From Favolaschia claudopus (Eukaryota; Basidiomycota; Agaricomycetes; Agaricales; Mycenaceae): a stretch of 64,000 bases of DNA. Positions 1-10,841 of the stretch are shown here, piece after piece (the stretch's first letter is position 1; every line of letters starts with the position of its first letter). The stretch is from NCBI GenBank assembly GCA_037176885.1, contig JAWWNJ010000107.1, forward strand, positions 248,001 to 312,000. Reading direction: 5' to 3'. A model generated the notes under the pieces. That model was not told the DNA's origin and did not search any database. It saw only the letters and a program-made list of their open reading frames with translations. The position numbers and the translations under genes are program-made.

Positions 1-213
1 GTTCTTGAACCAACCCATCATATCCATCGTGTTCTGTAATGCTGCTTCCGCGTATGGCCAGAGTCCATGCACCACAGCGTCATAAAATTTCTGGGATTCA
101 ACATTGTCAAACTTTGTGGCGATATCTTCTACTTTCGTCGAGATGTCGGGATCGAAGTCAGACCAGACAATGGTCAGGAGGCGAGCAGTGTCGGCTTCAC
201 TGGGTAGGTCCAT
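1..213 (-). CDS. CR-type NTPase gene, type III, N-terminal header only (cut by window edge)
   Basis: An open minus-strand frame starts at ATG 213 and runs off the left edge (71 codons visible). The visible peptide matches the N-terminal header of gene E (30820-34199). Both contain the core VESQKFYD/VDSQKFYD, followed by a V-V-x-x-L-W run and a W-F pair at similar spacing. The header precedes the NTPase in this family and its role is unknown. The gene lies head-to-head with type II gene A, just as E lies head-to-head with type II gene D. Alternative: a relic rather than a complete gene, since everything downstream is outside the window. Confidence 0.6.
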   Translation of the reverse strand, partial: MDLPSEADTARLLTIVWSDFDPDISTKVEDIATKFDNVESQKFYDAVVHGLWPYAEAALQNTMDMMGWFKN

Positions 214-1686
214 GCGTTCAGTCGGTTTAAGCTGGAGCGTCCAACATGGAAACCCGCATATTTATATACTTCTGGATGCATAGAGACAATAGAGATACCG
301 AAAGTGCCTTGTTCTTTGCTGCTCATGGCGACATCTGTCAAGTTTCCGTGCCGAGCTATCAGCCGCAAGCTCCGGAAGTTACTTCCTCTTACTTCGGACC
401 CAGAATCCTCCTTTGACGGAATAATTGATCAAGACTTTGTCGACACGATTTTACATGATTTTGTCGAACAGACCACGCTGCGCACTGCTACTCGTAGCAG
501 TTGGCAGCCGAATCCTTCGATGCCTCGGTCAAGGTAGCGATAACTTGGAGCAGGAAGGCTGAGGCTGTGCCGTGTGGGTCCCAGTGTTATCAAAATTCGA
601 TCAAGTACTTGACAGCTCGGCTTCGCGGCCCATGATGCGTTCTTCCAGGTTCTTCCATACAACCTCCTCTCGGAACCGTGTTGCCTAAGAGGGAAGAAGG
701 GCCAGCGACAATAAGGAGGGTATCTCCAAGCGACGCACATAGCAATTAAGAATACAACAAAGTCCTCATGCTTGTGGTATTGTTGTGTCGCGCATCTAGC
801 TGTCTCGACTTCGAACGCGAAAATTTGCGGGAATCTGTATTCGATTCGAACAAATCACCTACAAGGAACAAGGAGCACATGCAATGTAGCATGCAACGAT
901 CACATACTCGAAGCACATACGGTGATGCAATAGCAATGATCTCAGATTACTTACATGATCTAGCATCCAGGCAGGGCAGTCGGCTCAACAGATGCCCCGG
1001 CTGCAAAATTGCGTCAGAGCGGTGGAGCGCCCACTCCTAGAGCATATGTAAGTAAAGGCAGTCTTTCGTTCTTGTATGCCACTATTTCAAGTTGTCCGGA
1101 TCTGATAGTAGCTTTCGGTAATGTCGTGTACCTTGAGATTCATCCGCCCTGAACCTGAGAATTTGCTGAAGCCATCGCTACCCTATCCTGCACAATTTGA
1201 CGCTTTACGGGCTCGCGCTCGAAGGTCTCCGCTGTGTTTTTGAGTCTGAGATCCCTGAGTACTGGGAATGATATTCTTTCACATTTATCTGCTTCTCTGG
1301 ATACTTGTTGAGTAGAGCTTATAGGTATCGTTCTTCGGATTCATTAGTCTCTGGGTACAAGTTGGATTGCATTCATTTGAGTGTGGATTTATGTAGTAGG
1401 TATACGTAGTGACGTAGTCTAGAGCTGTTTGAATTCTCGCAGCCCTGGTAATTATAGCCCTGAGTAAGTCTAGCTCTCTTTCCATTAATCGATTCCGGCA
1501 TAGTGAAGTGAACGGAGTGAGTGAATTCTGATCCAGAATTTCCCGTTTTGGATCGAGGCGTTGAGTATCGGAGATCGGCACTAGTGATCCGTTAGTGGAT
1601 CAATCATTTTTGCCTGTGACTAAGTGACACCTGTGACGTGCATTCTGACCTGACCAGTCGCCACTGGATTTACCGTACTGCTCAAG
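214..1686. other. intergenic region between head-to-head CR genes; no gene supported
   Basis: Short open frames here show no coding pattern or recognisable motif. The 70 bases before gene A are rich in TGTGAC-type words (about 1614-1640), also seen upstream of the paralogue D. The region presumably holds the promoters of both divergent genes, but no TATA box stands out. Confidence 0.5.
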
Positions 1687-4075
1687 ATGTCTCTTCGTGC
1701 TGCGTCAAAGTTAGACAGAGGACTCACAATGCTTCTCAAGTTCTCCGATCTCGAAAATGTACAACAGGCCGCCCGTGCTCTGGCAATAATTGTCGCCATG
1801 TATATGGATGAGCCTGGTCCTCCGCTGGATCCCCGGTATAAAGTCACAGCAGAATGCCTTGAGCTGCTTAAACGAAAACCCGATTTGCATGTGGACATGA
1901 AACGAGCACACGCCGGCAAATCCTACGACATTATCAGGGATTCAGGTGTTTAGCTATGGCTTTGAATCGTTTTTACTACACCATGAGTAATAGCGTTTCT
2001 TAGTTTTCATTCGACGGCCGGACGCCATCTTCCCCCGAAGTGCCGAAAGCTATCTGGATGAATTGAAGGTTTTGGTCAAAGATTTTGCAACCACCACCAA
2101 CCCAATCACGCTGTGGAAGTCCGAACTAACAGGCACAGACCCGATGATAGACACTCATCTAGAGTCGCTCGGCCTGTTAAGTCAAGATATGCGACCCTTG
2201 ATGATCCTTCAAGATTTGGGTAGCTTCATTCATGACCCCATTCTATCCTCGCGCGTTGACAATTTGTTTGTGCGCGGGAAGAACACGTATGTTGCGAATT
2301 GTCAACGCGCTTCTTAGATTCTGACTCCTCAACAGTGTCTTAGTCAACACCTCTGGTTCAGGGAAGAGCCACCTGACGTTCGAGGGCCTATGTCACAACT
2401 GGGGTCTCTATTTCACTGTAACGAGTCCTTGGGTGCGAGATCTAGGATCTCAGGATATCACCACCGTCATTGAGACCCTCACATCAACCTTGGAAGAGGT
2501 CACTCTCCCTATTCACTCTCCACGACAACTCGAAAAAAATCACACCATCGCGGAGCGGTGCATCTCGCGTGCCCTTCTTGCTCGTCTGCTCGTTTTCCGC
2601 ATCTTTTTAGAAACCGCGAAGGAATCTGGATTAACGGAGGATCATAAAAAAAGATGGCTGATGCTTCAGCTCTCCCCTTTCTTGGGAACTGGTTCCGATG
2701 TCTTCCAGATGTTGGCAATGGAGCTGGGTGATTTCAGCCCTGCACATGAAATAGCGAGCACATTGATCGACATCCGAGAGATGCTCGAGTTGGGGGATAG
2801 CTTTCATTTGTTTCTTGCTCTAGATGAAGGACAGGCGATGGCCACAAAACTCGACACGGCTTTCGATACCGAACCGGGCAAGTACCCTCTCTTACGCAAG
2901 ATTATCGACTCATGGGAGCAGCATTTTCCCGATTCGTCAATGTCCTGCGTCATTGCTGGCACTAACGTCCCCAAGCGAATCTTTGAAGCCCCCGAATACG
3001 CCGATCGAATACGGTGGACATCGGATACAGGCTCGTTCGACGATCCTGTGCTTCATGAACGGTATCTACGTCGCTTATTGCCTCCAACTCTCCTGGGGAC
3101 AGAATCTGGCACAGCATTTCCTCGGCGGGCATGGGCGTGGACTCGAGGCAGGTCTGAAATAATGACTCTCTCCATGTGGAAAGCTACTTTAATGTTATAC
3201 AGGCATCGCTACGCCGCATCCTTGATGATGCAGATGCTTATGAGGTATTTTCAACGACCACATAGCGTACTAAATAGCTATATCGAAAAAACGGCCCATT
3301 TCCGCCCCACCGACGGCAAGAAGTGGATTGATATCGAAAAGCGCCAGAATTGCGTGAAGCCTCGGAATGTTGGCTCCTTGAATTATCAAACACACTCGTA
3401 CTCTTCCTTGGAATACATTGACGGTACGTCACAAGGTTCTCTGTTTTAGCCAACCTCTGACTTGAGTCTAGTTCGATTTTCTCTTCGCGATGTTGTATAC
3501 CATTACGCCGCGACGAACCAACTGGTACCTCTTTTCACGCACGGCATGATTGAGATCGTGTCTTCCAATTTCGGGCGGTTTGTGGATGGAGGAATGAGGG
3601 ATATCGTGTTCGACGAGCCCATTGCCCTTGTCGGCGCTACGGTTTGGATGACCGAGATGCCAGCTGAAGAGTCGAGGGAACGTGGCATGCCCTTCGCCGA
3701 CTATCTACTATGCGTCCAACAAAGCCCACCATCCTCGTCAAAAGCTTTCGCCGCATGTCTCGCTTTCTATTTCTCTCGTGCTTTCGCCTCCAATCCGACG
3801 CTCTCTGATATCTTCACCCTTGCTGACCCCGTTCCGGCGTGGGCCAAGCAGTCCGCAGAACTCGTCGAGCTGCATGGTCGACCAGGCGAATTACGCTACT
3901 CTGTTGCTTCGGGTGACAGTCCTACCGGTGTTCTCGCCACCAGTGCTTGGAATTTGAACTGACACCGGAAAGTGTGACGTGACGAGTGACCATCATCACA
4001 CTTTCCGTGTCGGCTTTAGTCGGCGTTCCTCCCACCACATGTCCTGTAGTGTATCGAACACCTGCAACCGGATAG

Positions 4076-4225
4076 CACCGCGCAGCGGGCCTCGCGGCGA
4101 GCGCCGGCACCACGCAGTGGGCCTCCGCGGCGAGCGGCTGCGCCACGCAGTGGGCCATAGCGGCGAGCGAAGCACCACGCAGTGGGCCCCGCGGCGAGCG
4201 GAAGCTCCGCGCAGCGGGCGGGGTC
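4076..4225 (+). repeat. GC-rich tandem repeat inside the TIR element (left module)
   Basis: About four imperfect units of 35-45 bp, each built around CGCAGTGGGCC or CGCAGCGGGCC followed by GCGGCGAGCG. They sit inside the inserted element and are absent from the paralogous empty sites. Confidence 0.75.
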
Positions 4226-4375
4226 TGGGGTGGCAAACCCCAGCCGTCCGGGCCGGCGCCCGCAAATGATCTTCCAATTTTTTCATTATCTTAACTCAAC
4301 TTACAGTAGTTAGTTTCGAATTAAATTTTATTGCCGCATTTAAGAAAAAACAAAGAGATGCAGACAAAAAAAGGC

Positions 4376-4450
4376 CCCGCGCCAGCGGAAAAGGCAGCGC
4401 CAGCGAAAGGGCCAGCGCCAGCGGAAAGGCCAGCGCCAGCGAAAAGGAGG
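4376..4450 (+). repeat. short tandem repeat inside the TIR element (right module)
   Basis: Repeats of about 18 bp of the form GCCAGCGGAAAAGGC / GCCAGCGAAAGG occur four times in a row. An AT-rich stretch (about 4267-4365) separates them from the left module. Confidence 0.7.
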
Positions 4451-5813
4451 GGGTGTGGGGGATCCAATCCCCCACATTCACAGAAAGCGTGACATGTGAC
4501 GTCACACTTTCCGGTGTCGGTTCGGCCTCCCCAGTGCTTCGAGCTTGGATGATGTGGTATCTTGGGTCGAGCATACGAATCCCGACCGTACACCATTCTG
4601 TTTGCCTCAGATCGCAACATCTCCAGATTTGATTTTCTATCTGAAACTGGAAGACGGTTCATACCTTTCGATCGTCATGCGAGTTTCCGCAGGCAACGGC
4701 GATGATGAGAATCTTTTGGCGGACCTCGAGGAACAGCGGCTTTTCTGTGACGATGTGAGGTGGTCATGTTTTCCATTGCGCATCGGACTCACGAATAGTC
4801 TACAGGAACACAGCGCAGATTCTCCTACCCGCAAGCGCGCGATTGAACTTTTGAACGCTCCCATATCCTCAGAACATGTAGATGTTAGTGAGAGCTCGAC
4901 TACCGGCAGCAGCAACCTGGCGACACCCAGAGTACTTCGTATCATCGCCGCTTTCGAGAAGCAAATCGATTCCGATACCCTTATGCCGACAGAAGATGCC
5001 CCGCCCTACGCTCACGCCGTCTTGTCCAAGGAGATGTTCGAGCATTTTACGGCTGCGGTGTCGCCTGAGACGTTCGTGCAAACGGTTGCGCGGAATATTC
5101 TAAAGAGGAAACACGATTCGCCGGATGCGGATGCGGATGTGGACGCGGATGACACGGAAGAGGAAAGGGGAACGAAGCGGCGGAAGTCCATGCCAGTCGA
5201 ATCGGGGGATGATGCGGAGGAACCAAAAATCTCTTCAGAGGCTCGTGCAGACGCAGCGGAAGCGAAGTCGAAGTCGAAGAAGGCAGCAGGATCTGGCAGC
5301 AAGAGTCGGACTGCCAAGTCGAAGAAAACCGCAGCGGAGACGAAAGCTTCTTCAGAGGCCGTGAAAGCGCACGAAGATGTTGCTGAGGCGAAGCCGAAGA
5401 AAGCGGGACGACCCCGAGGCAAGAAAGCTCCAGTTTCCGCGTCGAAGAAGGTTGTGGATGCGGAGGAGGAGACAAGGGAGGCCAGGGTCACTTCCGAAGC
5501 CGTGCGAGAGCACCCAGACGTTGCTGAGGGGGAATCGAAGAAGGCAGGAGGATCTCGAGGCAAGAAGGCTTTAGTTTTCGGGTCGAAGAAGATCGTAGAT
5601 GTAGGGGAGACAGAAGTCGACGGACATGGAGGTGCAGGCGTCGGGAAGATCAGGGCAGGAGGCGCGCCCGATGAACAGTCTCAGAAGAACAAAGCAGCCA
5701 AGGCGGAGGCACCACAGCCTGTCGACGAAGCTGAGACAAGTGGCCGCATGACGCTGAGATCTCAAACTCGGCGCGAGAAGGCGTCGAGCGTAGCTGCTAC
5801 TTCGAAGGGGTAG

Positions 5814-6582
5814 CGCTTGAGCGGTAAAAGGCAAAGACAGTCAGGTGTTTGACAGTCAGTCGTGGTCTTGACATGCACCATTCGGTTTTCGAAACCCTTT
5901 GTATTATTAAAAGCATGAATTTACATTTTGGCTTCGCATATATTTGCATCTCGAGAGCCACCCCGTCGTATTCGTGCATAAGTTTTCAGCGCCAGCAGCG
6001 GTCGGGCTAATCTGAAAACTTGATGGGCTGCAATTTGTGCAGCACCTCTTCAGCGCTTCAGCGCTAGCTTCAGCCTCCAGCATCTGAGATCTGAGCTACG
6101 AGAGCGAATCGTATTGCGCCCGAGAGCCGATGCCGCTTTGCCATCACTTTCGATCCTATTGCAGCTTGCACTTGATTTGCACCTTGCTTGCACCAACCAC
6201 CATGATCATAGCGTCAGACTCAATGTATTGCCAGGAGACGATCACCTCCACCCCTCGAAGCATCTGGACGCGAACGCAGTCTCATCGCAGTGTCTTTTAC
6301 CAGGGAACGCTCTTTCTGATTTCAAACGTGACACTTTTTTTTCGTTTCAAACTCTGGCAAGCCGCAACCCGAACCAGAACAAAGACCCTGGTTGACAACG
6401 GTGGAACCTGACTAGCTTCATTCGGAAGCTTGAACGAAAGAACAAAAAGCAGACAAAATCACAGTCCGCCCACAAAGTGCCCACAACCGCAGTTACAACC
6501 GCCCACACACTTGTGCCACCGCCAAATACGAACGTCGACAGTCGACAGTACGCTGGCACGAATCGCTTGAGAACGTTGGCGA
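5814..6582 (+). promoter_or_regulatory. A-B intergenic region, conserved in the C-D pair; probable promoter of B
   Basis: No gene is seen. The first ~200 bp and much of the remainder align with the reverse complement of 25928-26651, including TGTTTGACAGTCAGTCGTGG and a late stretch with CCCACAAAGTGCCCACAACC. The latter lies roughly 100 bp before the start codons of both B and C and contains repeated ACAACCGC/CCCACA words, so it is a candidate for shared control sites. Confidence 0.5.
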
Positions 6583-9500
6583 ATGTCTATCCCACCCTCC
6601 ACCTGGGAAGAGGTTTTGAAGGAACTTCACAAGTTCCCTGGCAATCTCGACGACATTGTGCTTGCGGCCAAAGCTCTATCTATCCTCGTCGCTTGGTACT
6701 TGCCACAGCCCATCCCTGCTTTGGATCCTCGTTATGTGGATCTATGGGAGAGCTTCAAACTGCTCCAACGCGCGCCTGAACTGCACGAGATGTTGAAGCG
6801 AGCACACCCAGCAGATTTCTACGAAGACATCAGAAATTCAGGCATGTAGCTTGGCATGACCCAACGTTCACATCATTGATGTTGTGCTTGAAGTTCTCAT
6901 CCGTAGGCCCGACGCCGTATTCCCCAAGAAAGCTCAAGACTATCTGAATGAAATCAGACCCCACTTGGCTACGTTTGTGGGCGACCCGGCGCCCATCTAC
7001 CCTTGGGGACCACATCCTAAACCGTCCGATCCAGACATGCTCGCACATTTGGAATCGCTCGGAATTCTGTGTACAGGCGAGCATGCTCTTCCTCTCGTCA
7101 TTCTGAAAGATTTGGGAACTTTCGACGACAATCCGATTCTCCGTTCTCGGTTGGACAATATCTTTGTGCGGGGGAAGAAAACGTACGCGTTGTTTGGAGT
7201 GCAATCATTCTTCTTCTGACGCTTCGTTAGTATCTTGGTCAATACTTCAGGCTCAGGCAAAACCAGGCTCGTATTTGAAGGCCTCACTGGCCGCTGGGGT
7301 TTCTATTTCACAATACGGAACTTTTCGTTTCGAGAGCTTGGCTCAAACGATGTCTCCCACGTATTGAGGGGTTTAGCGGGTGACCGCGATTTCACAGAAC
7401 GGGTTTATGCCTCCGATGTCAACTCTGCTCAAAGACTTGCATGCAATCATACCCTCGCCAAGAGCTATCTTAACCAACTCCTTCTCGCGCGCCTCCTTAT
7501 ATTTCGCATGTTCCTCGAAATTGTTCACGAGACGGGGACGGGGACAACCGAGGACCATAGAATGAAGTGGCTGCTCATACAACTTGTTCCATACCTGGAT
7601 GGCGAAGACATTTTTGCTGAACTGTGCGAACATCTATGTGATTATGATGCTGAGGAGAGTCTCTCAAGTACTTTGACCACAATCCACCGACTTCTAGGCC
7701 ATGACAACCACATCTTTATTACTGTTGACGAGGGACAGGCTGTTGCAAGTGCCTCTAATACATGTCTCCCGCTTGCTTTCGACACGGATTACGCAAATCA
7801 TCCGATCTTGCTCAATATGGTGGATATCTGGGACCAGCAATTCCCTGCAGGCTCCTTGTCCTGGGTCATTGCTGGTACTGTCATTTCAAAGCATATCTTT
7901 GACCGTCCAAAGTACGCAGAGCAAGTGCGATGGATATCGGATACGGGCTCATTTGATGACCCGTCGCTTCACGAGCAGTATCTGCGGCGTTTTCTCCCGC
8001 CTGATTTTCTGAGCACAGATTCAGGACAAGCATTCTTGCAGCGGGCGTGGGCATGGACAGGCGGAAGGTCAGTGGTGTGTCTCTCGGGCTTCCTGGTATA
8101 TTAATCGCTTTGCAGGCACCGCTACACCGCGTCATTGGTTTTGGAGCTGATCGTCTGGAATTTCCAGAAGCCCCACACCGTGCTTGACGACTATGTCGCG
8201 AAATTCACTAAATCTCAACCTCCGGACGGCAAACGGTGGAGGGAAATAGAGCAACGCCATGACTGGGTAGTGACTAGGAGTGCTGATTCTTTAAGCAGCA
8301 TGCGCACTCTGAATTTTGAGATGTCGTACAGTGAAGCAGGTGCGTTGTACCCACTCATCATGCTCATTCATCTATGACCTCGCAATCTAGTTTCATTTCA
8401 CTTGCGAAGTACTATCTATCACTACCTCGTCGCCGAACGCCATCATCCGCTGTTCCCAGGAAACAATATAGTCGTGGTGTCGATAGCCTTTGGACGGTTT
8501 ACCGATGCGGAGATGAAAGAGATTGCATTCGACGAGCCGATGCCTGTCGTTGGCTTTGCACAATGGTTGACCGAGGTCTCCTCTCGGGACTTGCCCTGGG
8601 ATTTCAATCGTGTCGTCCACGTCAAAAACTTGCTTGCTTGCATCCAGCAGACGCCTCCCCTCACCTCCAAGGCCTTCGCTGCATGTCTCGCCTTTTATTT
8701 CGCTCGCGCTTTCACTCCTGCGCCCACGCTATCTGACATCTTTTCATTCGCCGCACCGATCCCGGCGTGGGCGATGCAGTCCGCAAAGCTCGTGATGCTC
8801 AATGCCGCAAGTGGTGTGGTCCCCCACTCTAATACACCTGTCGGGCCCCTTGTGACAAGCGCCTACAGTGTAGAGGAGGTCGTGGCGTGGATGGAGCATG
8901 CGCATGGGGATCGTACTCCATTCTGCATTCCCGCCTCCGAAGCGGTGACACCCGATCTACTCTTCTCTCTCGAGCTTTCCGACGGAACAGAAGTTTCAGT
9001 CCTCATGCGCGTTTCGCCAACGAAAAGTGACGGCGGCGACCTTCTCGCCGACCTTGATGACGCTAGGTTGTTTTGCGACTCGGTAAGGCGAGCATTCTTT
9101 CTTGTCGCGTCATGTACTCATTGACTACAGGAGCACGGTGTCGACTCTGTATCGCACAAGCGCGCAATTGAAATTCTGAATCCTCCCAGAAGATCCAAGC
9201 GCAAATCCCAATCTCATCCCCCTGTGCGAAGGGTTCTTCGCGTTGTCGCGTCATTTGAAAATCAAATCAATGTCCTTGCTACGACTACGGAGACGCCCGC
9301 CATGGCTCAGGCTGTACTGTGTCAGAACGCATTTCATCGCCTCATGGCTGCGTTGCCTACTTCGCTTTTCGTGAGCACCATCCAGAAGAATATTTTGAAA
9401 AGGAAGCGCGAGATCATGGAGGAAGAGGAGGAGGATGTGGATGTCAAAGGTAAGGGAAAGGAGAGGGCTGTGAAGCGCCCCAAATCTGCCCCGAAGGTCA

Positions 9501-9835
9501 AGCAAGATGGCGAGCTCCAGTTAAAAGGGTCTCGAGGAAAGATGGATCAAGCTGGCCCGTCTGGGCGAGTCGCAGATGCGGATGACGAAGCGCAAAAGCA
9601 GGCTGGAGATACTGTGCTTGGGGAGATTGAGGTAAGCGGGGCACGCGGTAGGGAGACATCCGCAGTTGTTGAGTTCAAGGCGGAAGAAGCTGCTGGGAAA
9701 AAAGTCCAGAGACGCAAAACCACCGCTCCGCCAAGTCATACCATGGCACTTAGATCTCACACCAGGAGGAACCTGGAGCAGCGTACACAGAATGCACGGG
9801 GAAGGGGGCAGCAGAGACGGGGGACGGGGCGGTGA
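6583..9835 (+). CDS. CR-type P-loop NTPase with endonuclease-like domain, gene B (type I)
   Basis: Six exons (6583-6841, 6894-7182, 7231-8067, 8116-8339, 8391-9082, 9131-9835) give 1001 codons plus stop. Exons 1-2 form the header with PIPALDPRY and LGTFDDNPILRSRLDN. Exon 3 starts with ILVNTSGSGKTR (Walker A), then FITVDEGQ (Walker B-like), SWVIAGT and RWISDTGSFDDP. Exon 5 has AFDEPMPVVGFAQWL and, in the nuclease-like fold, PDLLFSLELSDGTE followed by M-R-V where catalytic (E/Q)-x-K is expected, so nuclease activity is doubtful. Exon 6 is a charged tail with a poly-Glu patch and KRPKS, ending MALRSHTRR plus an Arg-rich end. Intron 1 has a GC donor where paralogue C has GT. The function is unknown; family members are discussed as effectors or genome-conflict proteins. 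Confidence 0.88.
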
Positions 9836-10236
9836 AAGGGGATTGGGAACAGCCCAAAGCAGGTCGATTACTGTACTTGAAGGTGACCCTGCGATTTTCG
9901 AGAACTTGCCAGTGCTGCATTATTACACATGTACATCCTGCCCTGCGTCTTCGTGCGATACTCGTAGAATACCAGAATCCTAGCCTGAGGATCATTTTCC
10001 GTCGGGACATTGAGTTTGGAAGCTCTGTACGATTCATATAGGCAGCCCAGGGGCCAGGATGGAATTGGATTCGGCCCGGGAACAAACGCATGGGAAGATT
10101 TTCGTGATGCGCCGAATGCTTTCCACAACAACGTTCGCTCTCGCGATTTCAAAGACTTGTAAATGGAAGGGCTGCTTGGCCTTCATAGTTGTGCCTTGGT
10201 CTCAGTCGTCGGAACTGTGCTACGTTAGGATACGGT

Positions 10237-10841
10237 ATGAGCATTTCCTCCATAACAAATGTCCATTCATCCCTTTCTCGACTTCTACTAGTTCTACTTC
10301 TCTTCTGCAGTCATACTTTAACCAACTGCGGACTCTCAACGCGCACATTCATTGAATGTGTCCTTATTTCTGATCCTTTCTCCCTCTGAGGCTCTCAACG
10401 CCCCGTCGCAACAAACGTTGCTATTTTGCTTTCTCGGACGCCCGTTCCTTCATCATTCGACCCCCCGGTCTAAACCGACCTCACTGTCAGGCACGCGCAC
10501 AATGATCAATGAAATTGATCAAATCACCTGTTCATTCTTGTCGCATGTCCCAAAACACAGAGAACAATTGTTGAAATTTCGCCTCCAGATAGCATCTCGG
10601 AGCTCGGAGCGTCAAAAAATGACACCAAGTCCGCTAGTACTCGTCCGGGTCTGCTATTGCATGTCGATCTCCCATTCGAAGCTGCGAATAAAATCGGTAG
10701 GAAAAAAAAACACCAAACCGAAACGAATGTTCAAATAATTTCAGATGATCAAAGTCTCCGGACCGGGAGACGGGCCGCCTCTCACTTAAATTGAGGGCGT
10801 CTTCGAATGCCTTGACCCGGGTTTGTGACGATGCACTACTG
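10237..10841. other. intergenic; no gene supported
   Basis: This begins exactly where the inverted duplication ends. I see only short open frames without coding character, and the presumed promoter of the GH28 gene. Confidence 0.5.

Larger units (their letters stand above)
3949..4530. mobile_element. non-autonomous TIR DNA transposon (582 bp) with 9 bp target duplication
   Basis: The direct repeat CCAGTGCTT flanks the element at 3940-3948 and 4531-4539. Its ends are imperfect inverted repeats sharing GACACCGGAAAGTGTGACGT (left from 3961; right from 4520 reading inward), with outermost bases GGA on both. Paralogues D and F carry the corresponding exon uninterrupted (D has accagtgcttcgagc), which gives two natural empty sites. 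There is no transposase. A 9 bp duplication suits Mutator-like elements best; 8 bp hAT elements are an alternative. Confidence 0.9.
1687..5813 (+). pseudogene. CR-type P-loop NTPase gene A (type II), interrupted by a TIR element
   Basis: Exons: 1687-1945, 2004-2286, 2336-3151, 3203-3423, 3472-3948 continuing at 4540-4754, and 4806-5813. Exons 1-2 code the helical header (PPLDPRY, then LGSFIHDPILSSRV). Exon 3 opens with Walker A VNTSGSGKS, then has a Walker B-like FLALDEGQ, the strand CVIAGT and RWTSDTGSFDD. Exon 5 is the endonuclease-like domain, where the last catalytic triplet reads M-R-V, not (E/Q)-x-K. Exon 6 is a lysine-rich tail with repeats around GRPRGKK and GSRGKK, ending near MTLRSQTRR. 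A 582 bp element splits exon 5 and puts a TGA in frame 12 bases after its start. Without it the coding length would equal that of D (1092 codons plus stop), and both sides remain open, so the insertion looks recent. Expression of a truncated protein is possible. Confidence 0.85.
4540..10236 (+). repeat. left arm of a large inverted duplication (3' part of A, whole of B, flanks)
   Basis: This stretch is homologous, in reverse, to about 22246-27900. The match covers the 3' part of gene A (with D), the A-B intergenic region (with D-C), all of gene B (with C) and about 400 bp after B. It ends near the shared words gtcgtcggaactgtgc and ggatacggtat at 10207-10236. Indels make the non-coding parts clearly older than an assembly duplicate would be. 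The outer limit is blurred because A and D are homologous throughout, but less similar toward their 5' ends. Confidence 0.8.

Noticed and set aside
5012..5563. Ser/Ala-rich frame of 183 codons opposite the tail of gene A (and its equivalent opposite D)
   Set aside because: It is a reverse-strand shadow of a lysine- and glutamate-rich coding region; the paralogous frame is not conserved as protein beyond what the sense strand dictates.
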